NCBI RefSeq assembly: GCF_002104995.1 | Contig: NW_024468357.1 | Span: forward strand, 1 to 33,092 | Direction: 5' to 3' | DNA: 33,092 nt | Origin: Linderina pennispora | Lineage: Eukaryota > Kickxellomycota > Kickxellomycetes > Kickxellales > Kickxellaceae | In this document: piece by piece, positions 8,275 to 16,990 of the stretch | How the letters are laid out: every line of letters begins with the position of its first letter | How positions within the stretch are numbered: position 1 is the first letter of the stretch | Translations under genes and position numbers: made by a program | The notes under the pieces: model-generated | Databases searched by the model: none | Seen by the model: only the letters and a program-made list of their open reading frames with translations | Told to the model about the DNA's origin: nothing

Positions 8275-9030
8275 TTACTGGGCAGCAGTCGTTGCAAACA
8301 TTACGATATCGCGCCCAAAGGCCGCATACTCCAGCGGCTCAATAGCAAATGAAGAATCAATGGTTTCTGCTGCAACAGCTGGTACACCACCACTTCCAAC
8401 TAGCACAGGCGCAGTGGTTGTGATGAGACGGTCGGTTAGCCTGCTGGTCATGAAGAGCTGAATTATCTGGGCGCCTCCCTCGACCATCAGACTACTGATC
8501 CCAAGGTTGGAAATCTCCTTGAGCACGGCAGCCAGCACTGGGCGACCCGCTCCATCGACCTTATCAATGACAATGACACGCGCACCAGCAGCCTCCAACT
8601 TTGCTCTCATGCCAGCATCATATACAGGTCCACAAACGATCCACGGTAACTTCAGTCTGTGGTTCTCCTTGGGCCCGGCCAGCAGATTGGCAGTGGACGG
8701 GAATCGCAGGTGAGTGTCCAGTACTATCGGCTGCGGCTGCTCTACCAGATGACACTCAGGGGCGGGCAGCAGCCGCGCATTAAGCCGCGGGTTATCGCAC
8801 AGGACCGTGCCAATGCCAACCAGTATTCCGTCGTGGGTTGCTCGCAGCCGATGGGTCATGGCCATAGATTCCTTGCCGCTGAGAAGTAGCTGCCGGCCGG
8901 GGCGCGAAATTTTGCCGTCGAGGCTCTGCGCGAAGGTCAGAGTTACAGTTGGCCGATTGTCCGGCGCTGGAAGCGACTTGGCAAGGTTGCGCTGGAGAAA
9001 GTCTTTGGCAAGGGCAAATGAATCAGTCAT
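8275..9030 (-). CDS. RIB7: 2,5-diamino-6-ribosylamino-4(3H)-pyrimidinone 5'-phosphate reductase
   Basis: The protein has 251 residues from the ATG at 9030 (yeast Rib7 has about 244). The longer frame upstream begins with GTG and is not used. It belongs to the RibD C-terminal / DHFR-like reductase family. Visible hallmarks are VTLTFAQSLDGKIS (about 29-42), the NADPH-site segment HDGILVGIGTVLCDNPRLN (66-84) and the LMVEGGAQII motif near residue 184. In fungi this NADPH enzyme reduces the ribosylamino-pyrimidinone phosphate to the ribitylamino form, the second step of riboflavin synthesis from GTP. No deaminase domain is fused, which fits the fungal RIB7 type. It is intact and divergent from SHMT. 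Confidence 0.93.
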   Translation of the reverse strand: MTDSFALAKDFLQRNLAKSLPAPDNRPTVTLTFAQSLDGKISRPGRQLLLSGKESMAMTHRLRATHDGILVGIGTVLCDNPRLNARLLPAPECHLVEQPQPIVLDTHLRFPSTANLLAGPKENHRLKLPWIVCGPVYDAGMRAKLEAAGARVIVIDKVDGAGRPVLAAVLKEISNLGISSLMVEGGAQIIQLFMTSRLTDRLITTTAPVLVGSGGVPAVAAETIDSSFAIEPLEYAAFGRDIVMFATTAAQ

Positions 9031-9729
9031 CGTGGAAGGCAGGCAAGTAAGGTAGCGGACAGGGCTGGGTTCACATCTAAGCACCTCAGTGTTTTTGTAC
9101 TGCTAGATGGGCCCAGAGCAGCATATGGTATGGATATGCTAGTTTCGCCCCCACGCCCTTGTGTCTGATAAGCGCGGAAAATGCGGTTGTTTGGTGCACC
9201 AGCCCAGCAGTCTGTTGACTCTCGCAGTCCGCTGCGTAGAAGCAGTGCCTGGAGCTTGCAGCCTAATGAATCGGTCAGGCACGGGTATTTCTGGGACCTC
9301 GATCCGACGTCACGCAGCTCCTAAGCGCCTGATCTGTCCTAGATCACCGGCAAATGGCAGATTGCATGGTACTTTCAAAAGCACAGGCTGTGAGTGGGAC
9401 CATGCCTTTTTAGAGATCGTGCGGGACAGCGGGTCCAGCGGGGGATTTTCGCCCCGCTGCCTAAACACGCCGTCAGCGAAATGGGCACGGTGGCAAAGAG
9501 GCAGACTGGCAGTCACTTTCGCACCAGGAATTCACCGCGCCAATTTTTAACAAAAAACTGACAGCGCATATTTACACCTGCTTGTGAACGAAAAAAATTC
9601 CCAAGAGGCCCACCGGCTGATAACAAAAAGGGAAGAGGGCCCGGCGCACCCACTGGCCTTGAGAAAATACCCATCTTCCCTCCACTGTACCTCGTGTTTT
9701 CAAGAATTCTATACCTACACAAGCAAAAA
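9031..9729. other. Divergent promoter region of RIB7 and SHMT
   Basis: About 700 bp between two divergent ATG codons. A plus-strand open frame at 9161-9550 begins with GTG and shows no recognisable features, so it is not called. Confidence 0.5.
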
Positions 9730-11232
9730 ATGATGCTCCAGACCACCCGCCGCCTTGCTTCGCAGCGCACCGTGCGTGCCAGTGTGCGTGCCATGTCGAA
9801 GTTTGCCGTGTCGAGCGAGAGCGTGCTGAACCAGCCGCTGTCGCAGGCCGACCCCGAGCTGTACAACATCATTGAGCTGGAGAAGGCGCGGCAGCGTGCC
9901 GGTATCTGCCTGATCCCGAGCGAGAACTTCACGTCGCGCGCAGTGATGGACGCTCTGGGCTCGGTGATGCAGAACAAGTACTCGGAGGGCTATCCGGGCG
10001 CGCGCTACTACGGCGGCAACGAGTACATCGACCAGTCCGAGTCGCTGTGCCAGAAGCGGGCGCTGGAGACGTTCCATCTGGACAGCAGCAAGTGGGGCGT
10101 CAACGTGCAGTCGCTGTCGGGAGCGCCAGCCAACCTGTACGTATACGGAGCGCTGCTGAAGCCGCACGACCGGCTGATGGGTCTGGATCTGCCGCACGGC
10201 GGCCATCTGTCGCACGGATTCCAGACGCCCACCAAGCGCGTGTCGTACTCGTCGGTGTACTTTGAGACCATGCCGTACCAGTGCAACGAGGAGACTGGCC
10301 TGATCGACTACGACGCGCTGGAGAAGAACGCCAAGCTGTTCCGTCCCAAGATCATTGTTGCTGGAGCCAGCGCCTATGCGCGCACCATCGACTATGCGCG
10401 CATGCGCAAGATCGCTGACTCTGTTGGCGCCTACCTGATGGCCGACATGGCCCATATCTCGGGTCTGGTCGCTGCTGGTGTGCTGGAGTCGCCGTTCGAC
10501 TATGCCGACATCGTCACCACCACCACCCACAAGTCGCTGCGTGGTCCCCGCGGCGCCATGATCTTCTTCCGCAAGGGTGTCCGTAGTGTCAACAAGAAGG
10601 GCGTCGAGACTCTGTACGACCTGGAGCGCCCGATCAATATGTCCGTGTTCCCTGGCCACCAGGGCGGCCCCCACAACCACACCATCTCTGCCCTGGCCGT
10701 TGCCCTCAAGCAGGCGCAGTCGCCCGAGTTCGTCCAGTACCAGAAGCAGGTGCTGTCCAACGCCCAGGCCTTCGCCAAGGGCTTTGCTGAGCGCGACTAC
10801 AAGCTCGTCTCTGACGGCACCGACACCCACCTGCTGCTCGTCAACCTGATTGCCTCCAAGGGCATCGATGGCGCGCGCGTCGAGCGTGTCCTGGAGATGG
10901 CCAAGATTGCCGCCAACAAGAACACTGTTCCGGGTGACCGCTCTGCCATGGTCCCTGGCGGTCTCCGCATGGGCACACCGGCCATGACCACCCGTGGTCT
11001 GAAGGAGCAGGACTTTGCTCAGATCGCCGAGTACGTCGACCGGGCCGTCATCATTGCCAAGGATGTCAGCAAGGACGTGTCGTCCAAGAAGTTCGCCGAC
11101 TTCAAGGCCACTCTGGGCGATGACGTCGATGCGGTTCCGGGTCTGGCAGCTCTCAAGAAGGAGGTTGTTGACTTCTCGCGCAGCTTCCCGGCTGTTGGCT
11201 TCTCAGTTGATACCATGGTCTACAGGGACTAG
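9730..11232 (+). CDS. Serine hydroxymethyltransferase, mitochondrial form
   Basis: The 500-residue protein starts at the ATG at 9730; the open frame extends back to a GTG at 9694 that a eukaryote would not use. Residues 1-22 ([20 protein letters not shown]) are rich in Arg, Ser and Thr and free of acidic residues, typical of a mitochondrial presequence. The SHMT fold follows: [29 protein letters not shown], and the PLP lysine K268 within [13 protein letters not shown]. The enzyme interconverts serine plus tetrahydrofolate with glycine plus 5,10-methylenetetrahydrofolate. The frame is intact and intron-free with strong G/C third-position bias, suggesting high expression. A second Met at residue 22 (9793, [10 protein letters not shown]) could start a cytosolic form. 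Confidence 0.96.
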   Translation: MMLQTTRRLASQRTVRASVRAMSKFAVSSESVLNQPLSQADPELYNIIELEKARQRAGICLIPSENFTSRAVMDALGSVMQNKYSEGYPGARYYGGNEYIDQSESLCQKRALETFHLDSSKWGVNVQSLSGAPANLYVYGALLKPHDRLMGLDLPHGGHLSHGFQTPTKRVSYSSVYFETMPYQCNEETGLIDYDALEKNAKLFRPKIIVAGASAYARTIDYARMRKIADSVGAYLMADMAHISGLVAAGVLESPFDYADIVTTTTHKSLRGPRGAMIFFRKGVRSVNKKGVETLYDLERPINMSVFPGHQGGPHNHTISALAVALKQAQSPEFVQYQKQVLSNAQAFAKGFAERDYKLVSDGTDTHLLLVNLIASKGIDGARVERVLEMAKIAANKNTVPGDRSAMVPGGLRMGTPAMTTRGLKEQDFAQIAEYVDRAVIIAKDVSKDVSSKKFADFKATLGDDVDAVPGLAALKKEVVDFSRSFPAVGFSVDTMVYRD

Positions 11233-11271
11233 ATAGCGGATTTAATTTTAGTTTCTAGAAATACACGTCTT

Positions 11272-11547
11272 TCAAAGCCTCTTTCTTGCCTTTATGAAAC
11301 GGAAGCGTCGACGATATCCTGAGGCAACTCGTGCCGCTGTTGACTCGGAGCTGAACGAGACAAAGTCGGCGCTCATTTCTTGGCATTGCGTATCTGGAAG
11401 CTTCTGTGCGCATGCAAAGGATTTTTGCTCTTCGCTTTCCGCCGCTGTCTCCATGCCCGTATCCACAGTTGCAGGGATGAGGGAGTGAAGGAGAAACTCC
11501 CCCAACTGAACCCTGTTGCGGCATTTCGTATCATCGCTGTCTGCCAT
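11272..11547 (-). CDS. Possible small basic-tailed protein (91 aa)
   Basis: An open frame from an ATG in a good context (AAAATGG) that reads MADSDDTKCRNRVQLGEFLL and ends in a basic tail, GYRRRFRFIKARKRL. It would be convergent with SHMT (40 bp between stops) and divergent from the MIR gene at 11713, a spacing typical of this window. I recognise no family. An overlapping frame on the same strand (11255-11524) is also open, so support is limited to start context, composition and position. Confidence 0.35.
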   Translation of the reverse strand: MADSDDTKCRNRVQLGEFLLHSLIPATVDTGMETAAESEEQKSFACAQKLPDTQCQEMSADFVSFSSESTAARVASGYRRRFRFIKARKRL

Positions 11548-11578
11548 TTTCCAACTCCGAACATGCTAGACAATCGGG

Positions 11579-11584
11579 TATAAA
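11579..11584 (+). promoter_or_regulatory. TATA box of MIR gene 1
   Basis: TATAAA, 134 nt before the ATG at 11713. It is followed by a pyrimidine-rich leader (about 11636-11660), typical of strongly expressed fungal genes. Confidence 0.6.
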
Positions 11585-11712
11585 TGACGACCACACCACC
11601 CTCGTCATCCCGTCATCTCTGAAGGCTTCACACCAGCTCTCTTTTCCTTTTTCTTTTTCTCTTGCATTTTTGTACTACGTCTAGTCTTTCAAGGAACTTA
11701 CTCTATTCAAGC

Positions 11713-13560
11713 ATGAGCTACAACGAAAACTACGGCGGGCCGCAGCCATCGCGGTACAATCCAGCCGACCACCAGGGCAACAACGAGGATTCCGGCAGCC
11801 GTCGCAATGACGATGGCCGCCCAGATGGCAGCCGTGGCGGGCAGATTGGCGACCCGTTGTTTGTCAGCAACCCGGACCAGTACGGCCAGCACGGCGGGTC
11901 GCGCGAGCCCCAGCCCTCGCAGTACGGCCAACGCCCGCCCCAGCAGGGCCCCCCTCAGGGCCAGCATGGCTCACAATATGGCGGTCCTCCTCAGGGCTCT
12001 CAGTATGGTGGCCCTCCTTCTCAGTACGGTGGCCCTCCTCAGTACGGTGGATCCCAGTATGGCGGCCCTCCCTCGCAGCATGGCTCACAGTACGGTGGTC
12101 CCCCGCAGAACCAATATGGCCAGCGCCCGCCTCAGGGTCAGTATGACCAGCGTCCGCCTCAGGGTCCCCCGTATGGCGGCCCTCAGGGACCTCCCCAGGG
12201 CCCGTATGGACAGCGTCCGCCTCAGCAGGGGCCCCCGTATGGCGGTCCTTCGCAGCATGGCTCACAGTACGGCGGCCCTCCTCCACAGGGCCCGTATGGA
12301 CAGCGTCCGCCGCAGGGCCCCCCGTATGGTGGTCCTCCTTCGCAGCATGGCTCGCAGTACGGCGGCCCTCCTCCCCAGGGCCCGTATGGACAGCGTCCGC
12401 CTCAGGGACCTCCGTATGGCGGACCTCCTTCTCAGCACGGCGGGCCTCCCCAGGGCTCACCGTACGGCGGCCCTCCGCCCCCCGGTTCCCAGCACGGCTC
12501 TCAGCACAGCAGCACTCCTCAGCCGCAGAAGCAGGATGATGGCGATGAGGAGAAGGAGGGGGAGAAGGAGGGGGAGAAGAAGAGCAACTGGAAGAACACT
12601 GCTGGCAAGGCCGCGCTGGGCGTGCTTGCTGGCGGAGCGCTTGCTTACGGCGTCCACGAGGTGTTTGACGACTCTGACTCTGATGAGGAGAGGAAGGAGC
12701 GCCGCCGTGAGGAGGAAGAGCATCGTCGGCGCGAGGAAGACCGCCGCCGGCGCGAGGAGGAGAACCGTCGGCGGGAGGAGGAGAATCGTCGGCGGGAGGA
12801 GGAGAACCGTCGGCGGGAGGAGGAGAACCGTCGGTGGGAGGAGGCGAACCGGTACGAAGCGAACCGGTACCAGGACCACGGGTACCACCGCCGCCGCCGC
12901 AACAGCGGCTCGTCTCGCAGCTCGTCTCGCAGCAGCCGCTCGTCCTCTGACAACGAGTACCGGCATCGCGGCTACGGCTCGACGCCGCACGAGTACCCGC
13001 TTCTGCACCAGGACTACAACGACTCTGCCATCAAGTTCGGTACAGTCATTTCACTCAAGCACAACATGACTGGACGGTACCTGCACTCGGACCGCTCGCA
13101 CTCGACGCACTCGGGGTCGAACCAGCAGCTTGTGTTTGGTTTCCGCTGGAGCCAGGACGAGAACGACTGGTGGCAAGTACTGCCGGCCAATGGCGACTCG
13201 CCCAACCCTGGCGAGCACGTCACCTTTGGCTCGCGCATCCGCCTGCGTCACGTCGAGACCCGTGCGCACCTGCACTCGCACCCGTGGACCGACCAGGCGT
13301 CGGGCCAGAACGAGATTACGGCGTTTGGCGACGCCAGCTATTCAGACGAGAACGACATCTGGATTGTTGAGCGCTGGGGCGACGACGAGCAGGGCGATGT
13401 GTGGGACGCCAACGAGGTGGTCGTATTCAGGCATGAGAACTCGGGCTACGCGCTGCATTCGCATGACATTATGATCAGCGACGACGTGCAGTCGGTGACC
13501 TGCTTCGGCGACGGCCATGAGGAGAACGACAAGTGGCGGATCCATTTGACCCAGGAGTAA
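11713..13560 (+). CDS. Prion-like / glycine-zipper / MIR beta-trefoil protein 1
   Basis: 615 residues from the ATG at 11713. Domain order: a low-complexity Gly/Pro/Gln/Tyr region (about 55-275) with many QYGGPP and GPYGQRPPQGPPYGG units; an acidic-lysine linker; a glycine-zipper segment TAGKAALGVLAGGALAYGVHE (about 295-316); a highly charged helix with tandem RRREEEN heptads (about 325-380); an Arg/Ser tract (about 395-416); and a C-terminal MIR-type beta-trefoil (about 436-615). The trefoil has repeated LKHNMTGRYLHS, LRHVETRAHLHSH and FRHENSGYALHSHD motifs and NDWW/ENDIW tryptophans. MIR domains occur in protein O-mannosyltransferases, SDF2 and IP3/ryanodine receptors. No signal peptide is present, so a cytosolic place is likely. 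Phase separation or membrane/self-association is an inference. Function unknown. Confidence 0.88.
   Translation: MSYNENYGGPQPSRYNPADHQGNNEDSGSRRNDDGRPDGSRGGQIGDPLFVSNPDQYGQHGGSREPQPSQYGQRPPQQGPPQGQHGSQYGGPPQGSQYGGPPSQYGGPPQYGGSQYGGPPSQHGSQYGGPPQNQYGQRPPQGQYDQRPPQGPPYGGPQGPPQGPYGQRPPQQGPPYGGPSQHGSQYGGPPPQGPYGQRPPQGPPYGGPPSQHGSQYGGPPPQGPYGQRPPQGPPYGGPPSQHGGPPQGSPYGGPPPPGSQHGSQHSSTPQPQKQDDGDEEKEGEKEGEKKSNWKNTAGKAALGVLAGGALAYGVHEVFDDSDSDEERKERRREEEEHRRREEDRRRREEENRRREEENRRREEENRRREEENRRWEEANRYEANRYQDHGYHRRRRNSGSSRSSSRSSRSSSDNEYRHRGYGSTPHEYPLLHQDYNDSAIKFGTVISLKHNMTGRYLHSDRSHSTHSGSNQQLVFGFRWSQDENDWWQVLPANGDSPNPGEHVTFGSRIRLRHVETRAHLHSHPWTDQASGQNEITAFGDASYSDENDIWIVERWGDDEQGDVWDANEVVVFRHENSGYALHSHDIMISDDVQSVTCFGDGHEENDKWRIHLTQE
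11895..12500 (+). repeat. Gly/Pro/Gln/Tyr-coding tandem repeats in MIR gene 1
   Basis: Irregular repeats encode SQYGGPP and GPYGQRPPQGPPYGGPPSQHG blocks; the larger block occurs about three times between 12200 and 12440. The repeats keep other frames open (for example 11807-13069), so those frames are shadows. Confidence 0.8.
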
Positions 13561-13645
13561 ACGAGTTTTTGAATGATATCATTTTCTCTTCCCAGACAAC
13601 CTATCGCTGTTGCACAGCGCAGGATCCTCCTGCAAACGAACGGTG

Positions 13646-13655
13646 CTAAAAATAC
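13646..13655 (+). promoter_or_regulatory. MADS-box-like site CTAAAAATAC
   Basis: One mismatch from the MEF2/Rlm1 consensus YTAWWWWTAR, 344 nt upstream of the second MIR gene. Similar sites occur in other gaps of this window. Sequence match only. Confidence 0.25.
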
Positions 13656-13911
13656 CCGCCACGCCTATTTCGCCCACTGTTATTGCTGGTGCTTGTTTGT
13701 TGGCAAGCTATGACTTGCGTCCCCTGATCCTGACGCAATGGCTCCTTCCAGAATAAGGAGCTGCACAATGGATAGTGCGCAGAACGGATGCCCCCCGCGC
13801 TCTTGTCCGGATGTGCAGGATGACTTGCCTTCCAGCTTGGCGCCTTTCCTTGTGCGACAAAGAGAGTTCCTCGATTGATTGGCACGGGTAAAGCGTGGGC
13901 AGGCAACTGCA

Positions 13912-13919
13912 TATATAAA
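13912..13919 (+). promoter_or_regulatory. TATA box of MIR gene 2
   Basis: TATATAAA in the context GCATATATAAAGAGG, 78 nt before the ATG at 13990. Confidence 0.65.
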
Positions 13920-13989
13920 GAGGGCCAGCCGGGCAAGGACACGCCCCGAACCCCTCAACTCCAGACAACATTCACTTTCCAACTTCATC

Positions 13990-15360
13990 ATGAGCGGCTA
14001 CAACAACCAGGGCTACGGCAACCAGGGCTACGGCTCCAACAACTCGGGCAACCGCCAGAACTCGTACGATGACGAGGAGACCCAGGACCGCGGCCTCTTC
14101 AGCAGCTCCAAGAAGCAGCAGCAGCAGCAGCAGCAGCAGGGCTACGGCCAGCAGCAGCAGGGCTACGGCCAGCAGCAGGCGGGTCCCCAGCAGGGCTACG
14201 GCCGCCAGCAGCAGCAGTACCAGGCTGGCCCCCAGGGCAACGCTCCGTCCAACTACGGCTCGTCTGTCGGCGGCCGTGCCAACATGCCCGGCAACGACTA
14301 CTCGCAGGAGGAGATCGACAAGGATGCCCGCAACACCAAGTACAAGGACTGGGCAGGCACTGCCGGCAAGGTTGCGCTGGGTGCGCTGGCCGCAGGTGCC
14401 GCAGCCTACGGTGTCCATGAGTACAAGGAGCACCGCGATGAGAAGAAGGAGCGGGAGGAGGAGGAGCGCCGCAAGCAGAACCAGCAATACCACAACGACG
14501 AGGGCAAGTGGAACAATGCTCCGGGTCAGGGCAACAGCCAGGGCAACAACCAGAACAACAACCAGGGCAACAACCAGGGCAACAACCAGGGCTACGGCCA
14601 GGGCAACAACCAGGGCAACAACCAGGGCAACCAGGGCCAGCAGCAGCACCGCCCCTCGCCGCCTCCCCAGCAGGGCGGCTCCGGCTTCCGCCCGCCCGCC
14701 CCCCTCGGCCGCCCTCCCTACTCGTACGACCAGAACGACGTCCGCCACGCCGACCCGTCGCGCAACTCTGAGAACTCGCCCACGCCGCACGAGTACCCGC
14801 AGCTGCGCCAGAACTCCAGCGACACCACCATCAAGATTGGCACCGTCATTGCGCTCAAGCACAACATGACCGGCCGCTTCCTGCACACCGACCGCCAGCA
14901 CAACACCCAGACCGGCTCGAGCCAGCAGCTTGTCTTCGGCTACCGCTGGAACCCCGACCAGAACGACTGGTGGCAGGTGCTGCCCGCCAACCGCGACGTG
15001 CCCGTGCCTGGCCAGATTGTCTCGTACGGCACCCAGATCCGCCTGCGCCATATCGAGACCGGCCGCCACCTGCACTCCCACTACAACTACCACTGCTCCA
15101 AGTCGGGCCAGAACGAGGTTACCGCCTACGGCGACTCCAACCTGTCCGATGAGAACGACCACTGGGTCATTGAGCGCTACGGCGACGGCGGCTACGGCCA
15201 GACCTGGAGCGCCGGCGACGTCGTTGTTCTGCGCCACTATGTCAGCGGCATGGCTCTGCACTCCCATGACCTGCTGTACTCCGAGGACGTCCAGTCTGTG
15301 ACCTGCTTCGGCCCTGGCGGCGAGGAGAACGACAAGTGGCGTGTTCACCTGACTGCTTAA
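13990..15360 (+). CDS. Prion-like / glycine-zipper / MIR beta-trefoil protein 2
   Basis: 456 residues from the ATG at 13990; an upstream in-frame ATG-less extension overlaps the TATA box. Same plan as the neighbour but shorter: a Gly/Tyr/Asn/Gln N-terminus (NNQGYGNQGYG, an eight-Gln run, residues 1-100), a glycine zipper GTAGKVALGALAAGAAAYGVHEY (about 123-145), a short charged helix (DEKKEREEEERRKQ), a GNNQ repeat block (about 177-217), a Pro-rich linker and a MIR-type trefoil (about 277-456). The trefoil keeps LKHNMTGRFLHTD, LRHIETGRHLHSH and LRHYVSGMALHSHD, and ends ENDKWRVHL, close to ENDKWRIHL of protein 1. The pair is a tandem duplication in which the N-terminal repeats have changed composition while the zipper and trefoil are conserved. 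No signal peptide; function unknown. Confidence 0.88.
   Translation: MSGYNNQGYGNQGYGSNNSGNRQNSYDDEETQDRGLFSSSKKQQQQQQQQGYGQQQQGYGQQQAGPQQGYGRQQQQYQAGPQGNAPSNYGSSVGGRANMPGNDYSQEEIDKDARNTKYKDWAGTAGKVALGALAAGAAAYGVHEYKEHRDEKKEREEEERRKQNQQYHNDEGKWNNAPGQGNSQGNNQNNNQGNNQGNNQGYGQGNNQGNNQGNQGQQQHRPSPPPQQGGSGFRPPAPLGRPPYSYDQNDVRHADPSRNSENSPTPHEYPQLRQNSSDTTIKIGTVIALKHNMTGRFLHTDRQHNTQTGSSQQLVFGYRWNPDQNDWWQVLPANRDVPVPGQIVSYGTQIRLRHIETGRHLHSHYNYHCSKSGQNEVTAYGDSNLSDENDHWVIERYGDGGYGQTWSAGDVVVLRHYVSGMALHSHDLLYSEDVQSVTCFGPGGEENDKWRVHLTA
14116..14139 (+). repeat. CAG(8) trinucleotide run
   Basis: Eight CAG codons in MIR gene 2 giving a polyglutamine run, followed by further GYGQQQQ units. A likely length-variable site. 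Confidence 0.8.
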
Positions 15361-16009
15361 TCATTTCTTTTTCTCCAACTGGCATCAAAGGCATCACTAA
15401 ATTTTCAGACTCAGCAATCACCACCAACCCCTCCCCGATCACTGGAATGCAGCTGAACGCCTTGGACCCGCACCAAAGGATACTGAACAATAAGCCTTGC
15501 GGCCTGCCGCTGCATTCTAGTCCAGGTGATTGGCGACATCAGGGCCGGCCCGCTTGCCATCAGGCCGCAGGTTCACATGAAAACGGATGTGCGTGCCCTC
15601 ATCTGCCGCTGACAAAAAGCCAAAAATAGACCGGGCAAGGTTTGTAATTTCTCTCTAAACCGCTCGATGGCCCGCATCTCATGTGGGCCAGCACGCCTCC
15701 CCCAACCCCATTTGCACTGATTTCCTCATGCACGGTTAGAAAAGAATCGAGGGCGCTGGAGCTAGTGTAACATTTGTCTCTGTCCAGTGATTTCCTTGCG
15801 GCTTAATGCTTGCTGTAAGGAACAACCCGCCGCCTGGCGAACCCTCTTTGGGGGCCGGGGTGGATACGTAGGTGATCACTTGTTTTCGGTCGCTGATTTC
15901 CTGTGCTTTTTTTATGCCGCCTGTTGGGAGACAGACAAGAGCGAACGCGTAGAATTGGCAAGGCCACTGCATTCTGAGATGCGAGCTGGTTTCCTGGCCC
16001 TAGGGCAAA
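15361..16009. other. Intergenic region, no supported gene
   Basis: Lies between MIR gene 2 and the TATA box of mini zinc-finger gene C. Only short frames without recognisable features occur. Confidence 0.45.
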
Positions 16010-16017
16010 TATAAAAG
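16010..16017 (+). promoter_or_regulatory. TATA box of mini zinc-finger gene C
   Basis: TATAAAAG, 223 nt before the ATG at 16233. The stretch from the predicted start of transcription to the ATG is C/A/T-rich and free of ATG, which supports a long leader and the chosen start. Confidence 0.6.
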
Positions 16018-16232
16018 GAAAACTGTTCGCCAGCCCTCTTCAATATTTTTGTGTTCCCTTACCAACCCACTCCATCAACAAATAGTAACTCATCATCCAC
16101 CTCATTAGGGCAGCGCACGCGGCGATCGAAGCACACACACGTTTCACACTGCATTCGCATTTCAATCCATCCCTGTTGCACTTCTTCTTCTCCCCACCAC
16201 TGCATCTAATTCCATCCTAATCATTTCTCCCC

Positions 16233-16388
16233 ATGGCATACTACAAGACCTCCTCGATCGGCCTCCCGACCTTCCGGTGCTTTGGTGTGCAGAGCGGATA
16301 CCAGTGCACCGTGTGCGGCGCCTACTTCCCCTCTGCACATGCTGCCAGCGAACACGTCCGTGAGCTGCATTTCTTCCCCGAGCTCTGA
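16233..16388 (+). CDS. Mini C2H2 zinc-finger protein C (51 aa)
   Basis: A 51-codon gene (MAYYKTSSIGLPTFRCFG...) with one finger, C25-x2-C28-x12-H41-x4-H46, ending HFFPEL. The segment AASEHVRELHFFP matches AATEHVRTLHFFP of gene B. The 22-residue N-terminal extension has an extra Cys (C16). It is the first ATG downstream of a good TATA box in a leader without upstream ATGs, and the CCCCATGG start context is favourable. All three copies share finger spacing and end within a few residues of HFFPxL, so the motif is the conserved C-terminus of a microprotein family. Function unknown; a regulator or a partner-binding module is possible. Confidence 0.8.
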   Translation: MAYYKTSSIGLPTFRCFGVQSGYQCTVCGAYFPSAHAASEHVRELHFFPEL

Positions 16389-16990
16389 AAAGCAATGCCA
16401 TTTTTCTCCTGTTATTTCACGCATTTTCGGCCACCCCATTTTTCATTATCGATTCGCGATTGACGGGCTCTTCTCAAGCTCTTTTTACGACTCGGGTCGC
16501 CAGCAGACCCCGACATGCCTCTCGCCCACTTGCACTTTTTTTTTAGTAAATATCCTTAGCATTATTCCTATCTTTATCGTCGACAATAGTACTGTTTCAA
16601 AAACACCAAGCGTAGGACAGGCTGTTTCCATAGAACACCATGAAGGAGCCCGGTTATTGAGCTCCGTGGGAGATCTGCATGTCTTGATAGAGAAATCAAT
16701 GTGCATGATCCTCTGGACAGGCTGGTCGATCACAGGCACCAAAAGGAATCGCCTCAGGTATCCTGGCTATCAGTCTTTCTACCACTTGCACCCACGGCGG
16801 ATTGTTAACCCCCACGGGAGCGGATGGTACCGAGCTTTATGGAAAAGAAGATGGGATCAAAAATGACCGAAGAGCAAGAGGGCTAGATCGGGCAGTCCTG
16901 GATGTCAGGCTTATATGCGGCTGACATGGCATGATGGCTATGCAGTGCGCAGCCCTTTCGAGGTCAACAGACCCTGATGGCTTGAAGAAA
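16389..16990. other. Intergenic region, 3' flank of mini zinc-finger gene C
   Basis: Contains a T-run near 16538-16546 and no convincing gene. The long plus frame 16282-16866 overlaps the zinc-finger gene out of frame and continues into noncoding-looking sequence. Confidence 0.45.

Noticed and set aside
9161-9550. 129-codon plus frame between RIB7 and SHMT
   Set aside because: It starts with GTG, has no family likeness and lies in a divergent promoter region.
9715-10830. 371-codon minus frame opposite SHMT
   Set aside because: Antisense shadow of a strongly codon-biased conserved gene.
11807-13069. 420-codon plus-strand frame overlapping MIR gene 1
   Set aside because: It is kept open by in-phase repeats and GC-rich codons; the MIR-domain frame has the recognisable protein, TATA box and start.
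13972-15348. 458-codon minus-strand frame opposite MIR gene 2
   Set aside because: It is an antisense shadow of the repeat- and GC-rich gene, a Val/Ala/Leu-only sequence without features.
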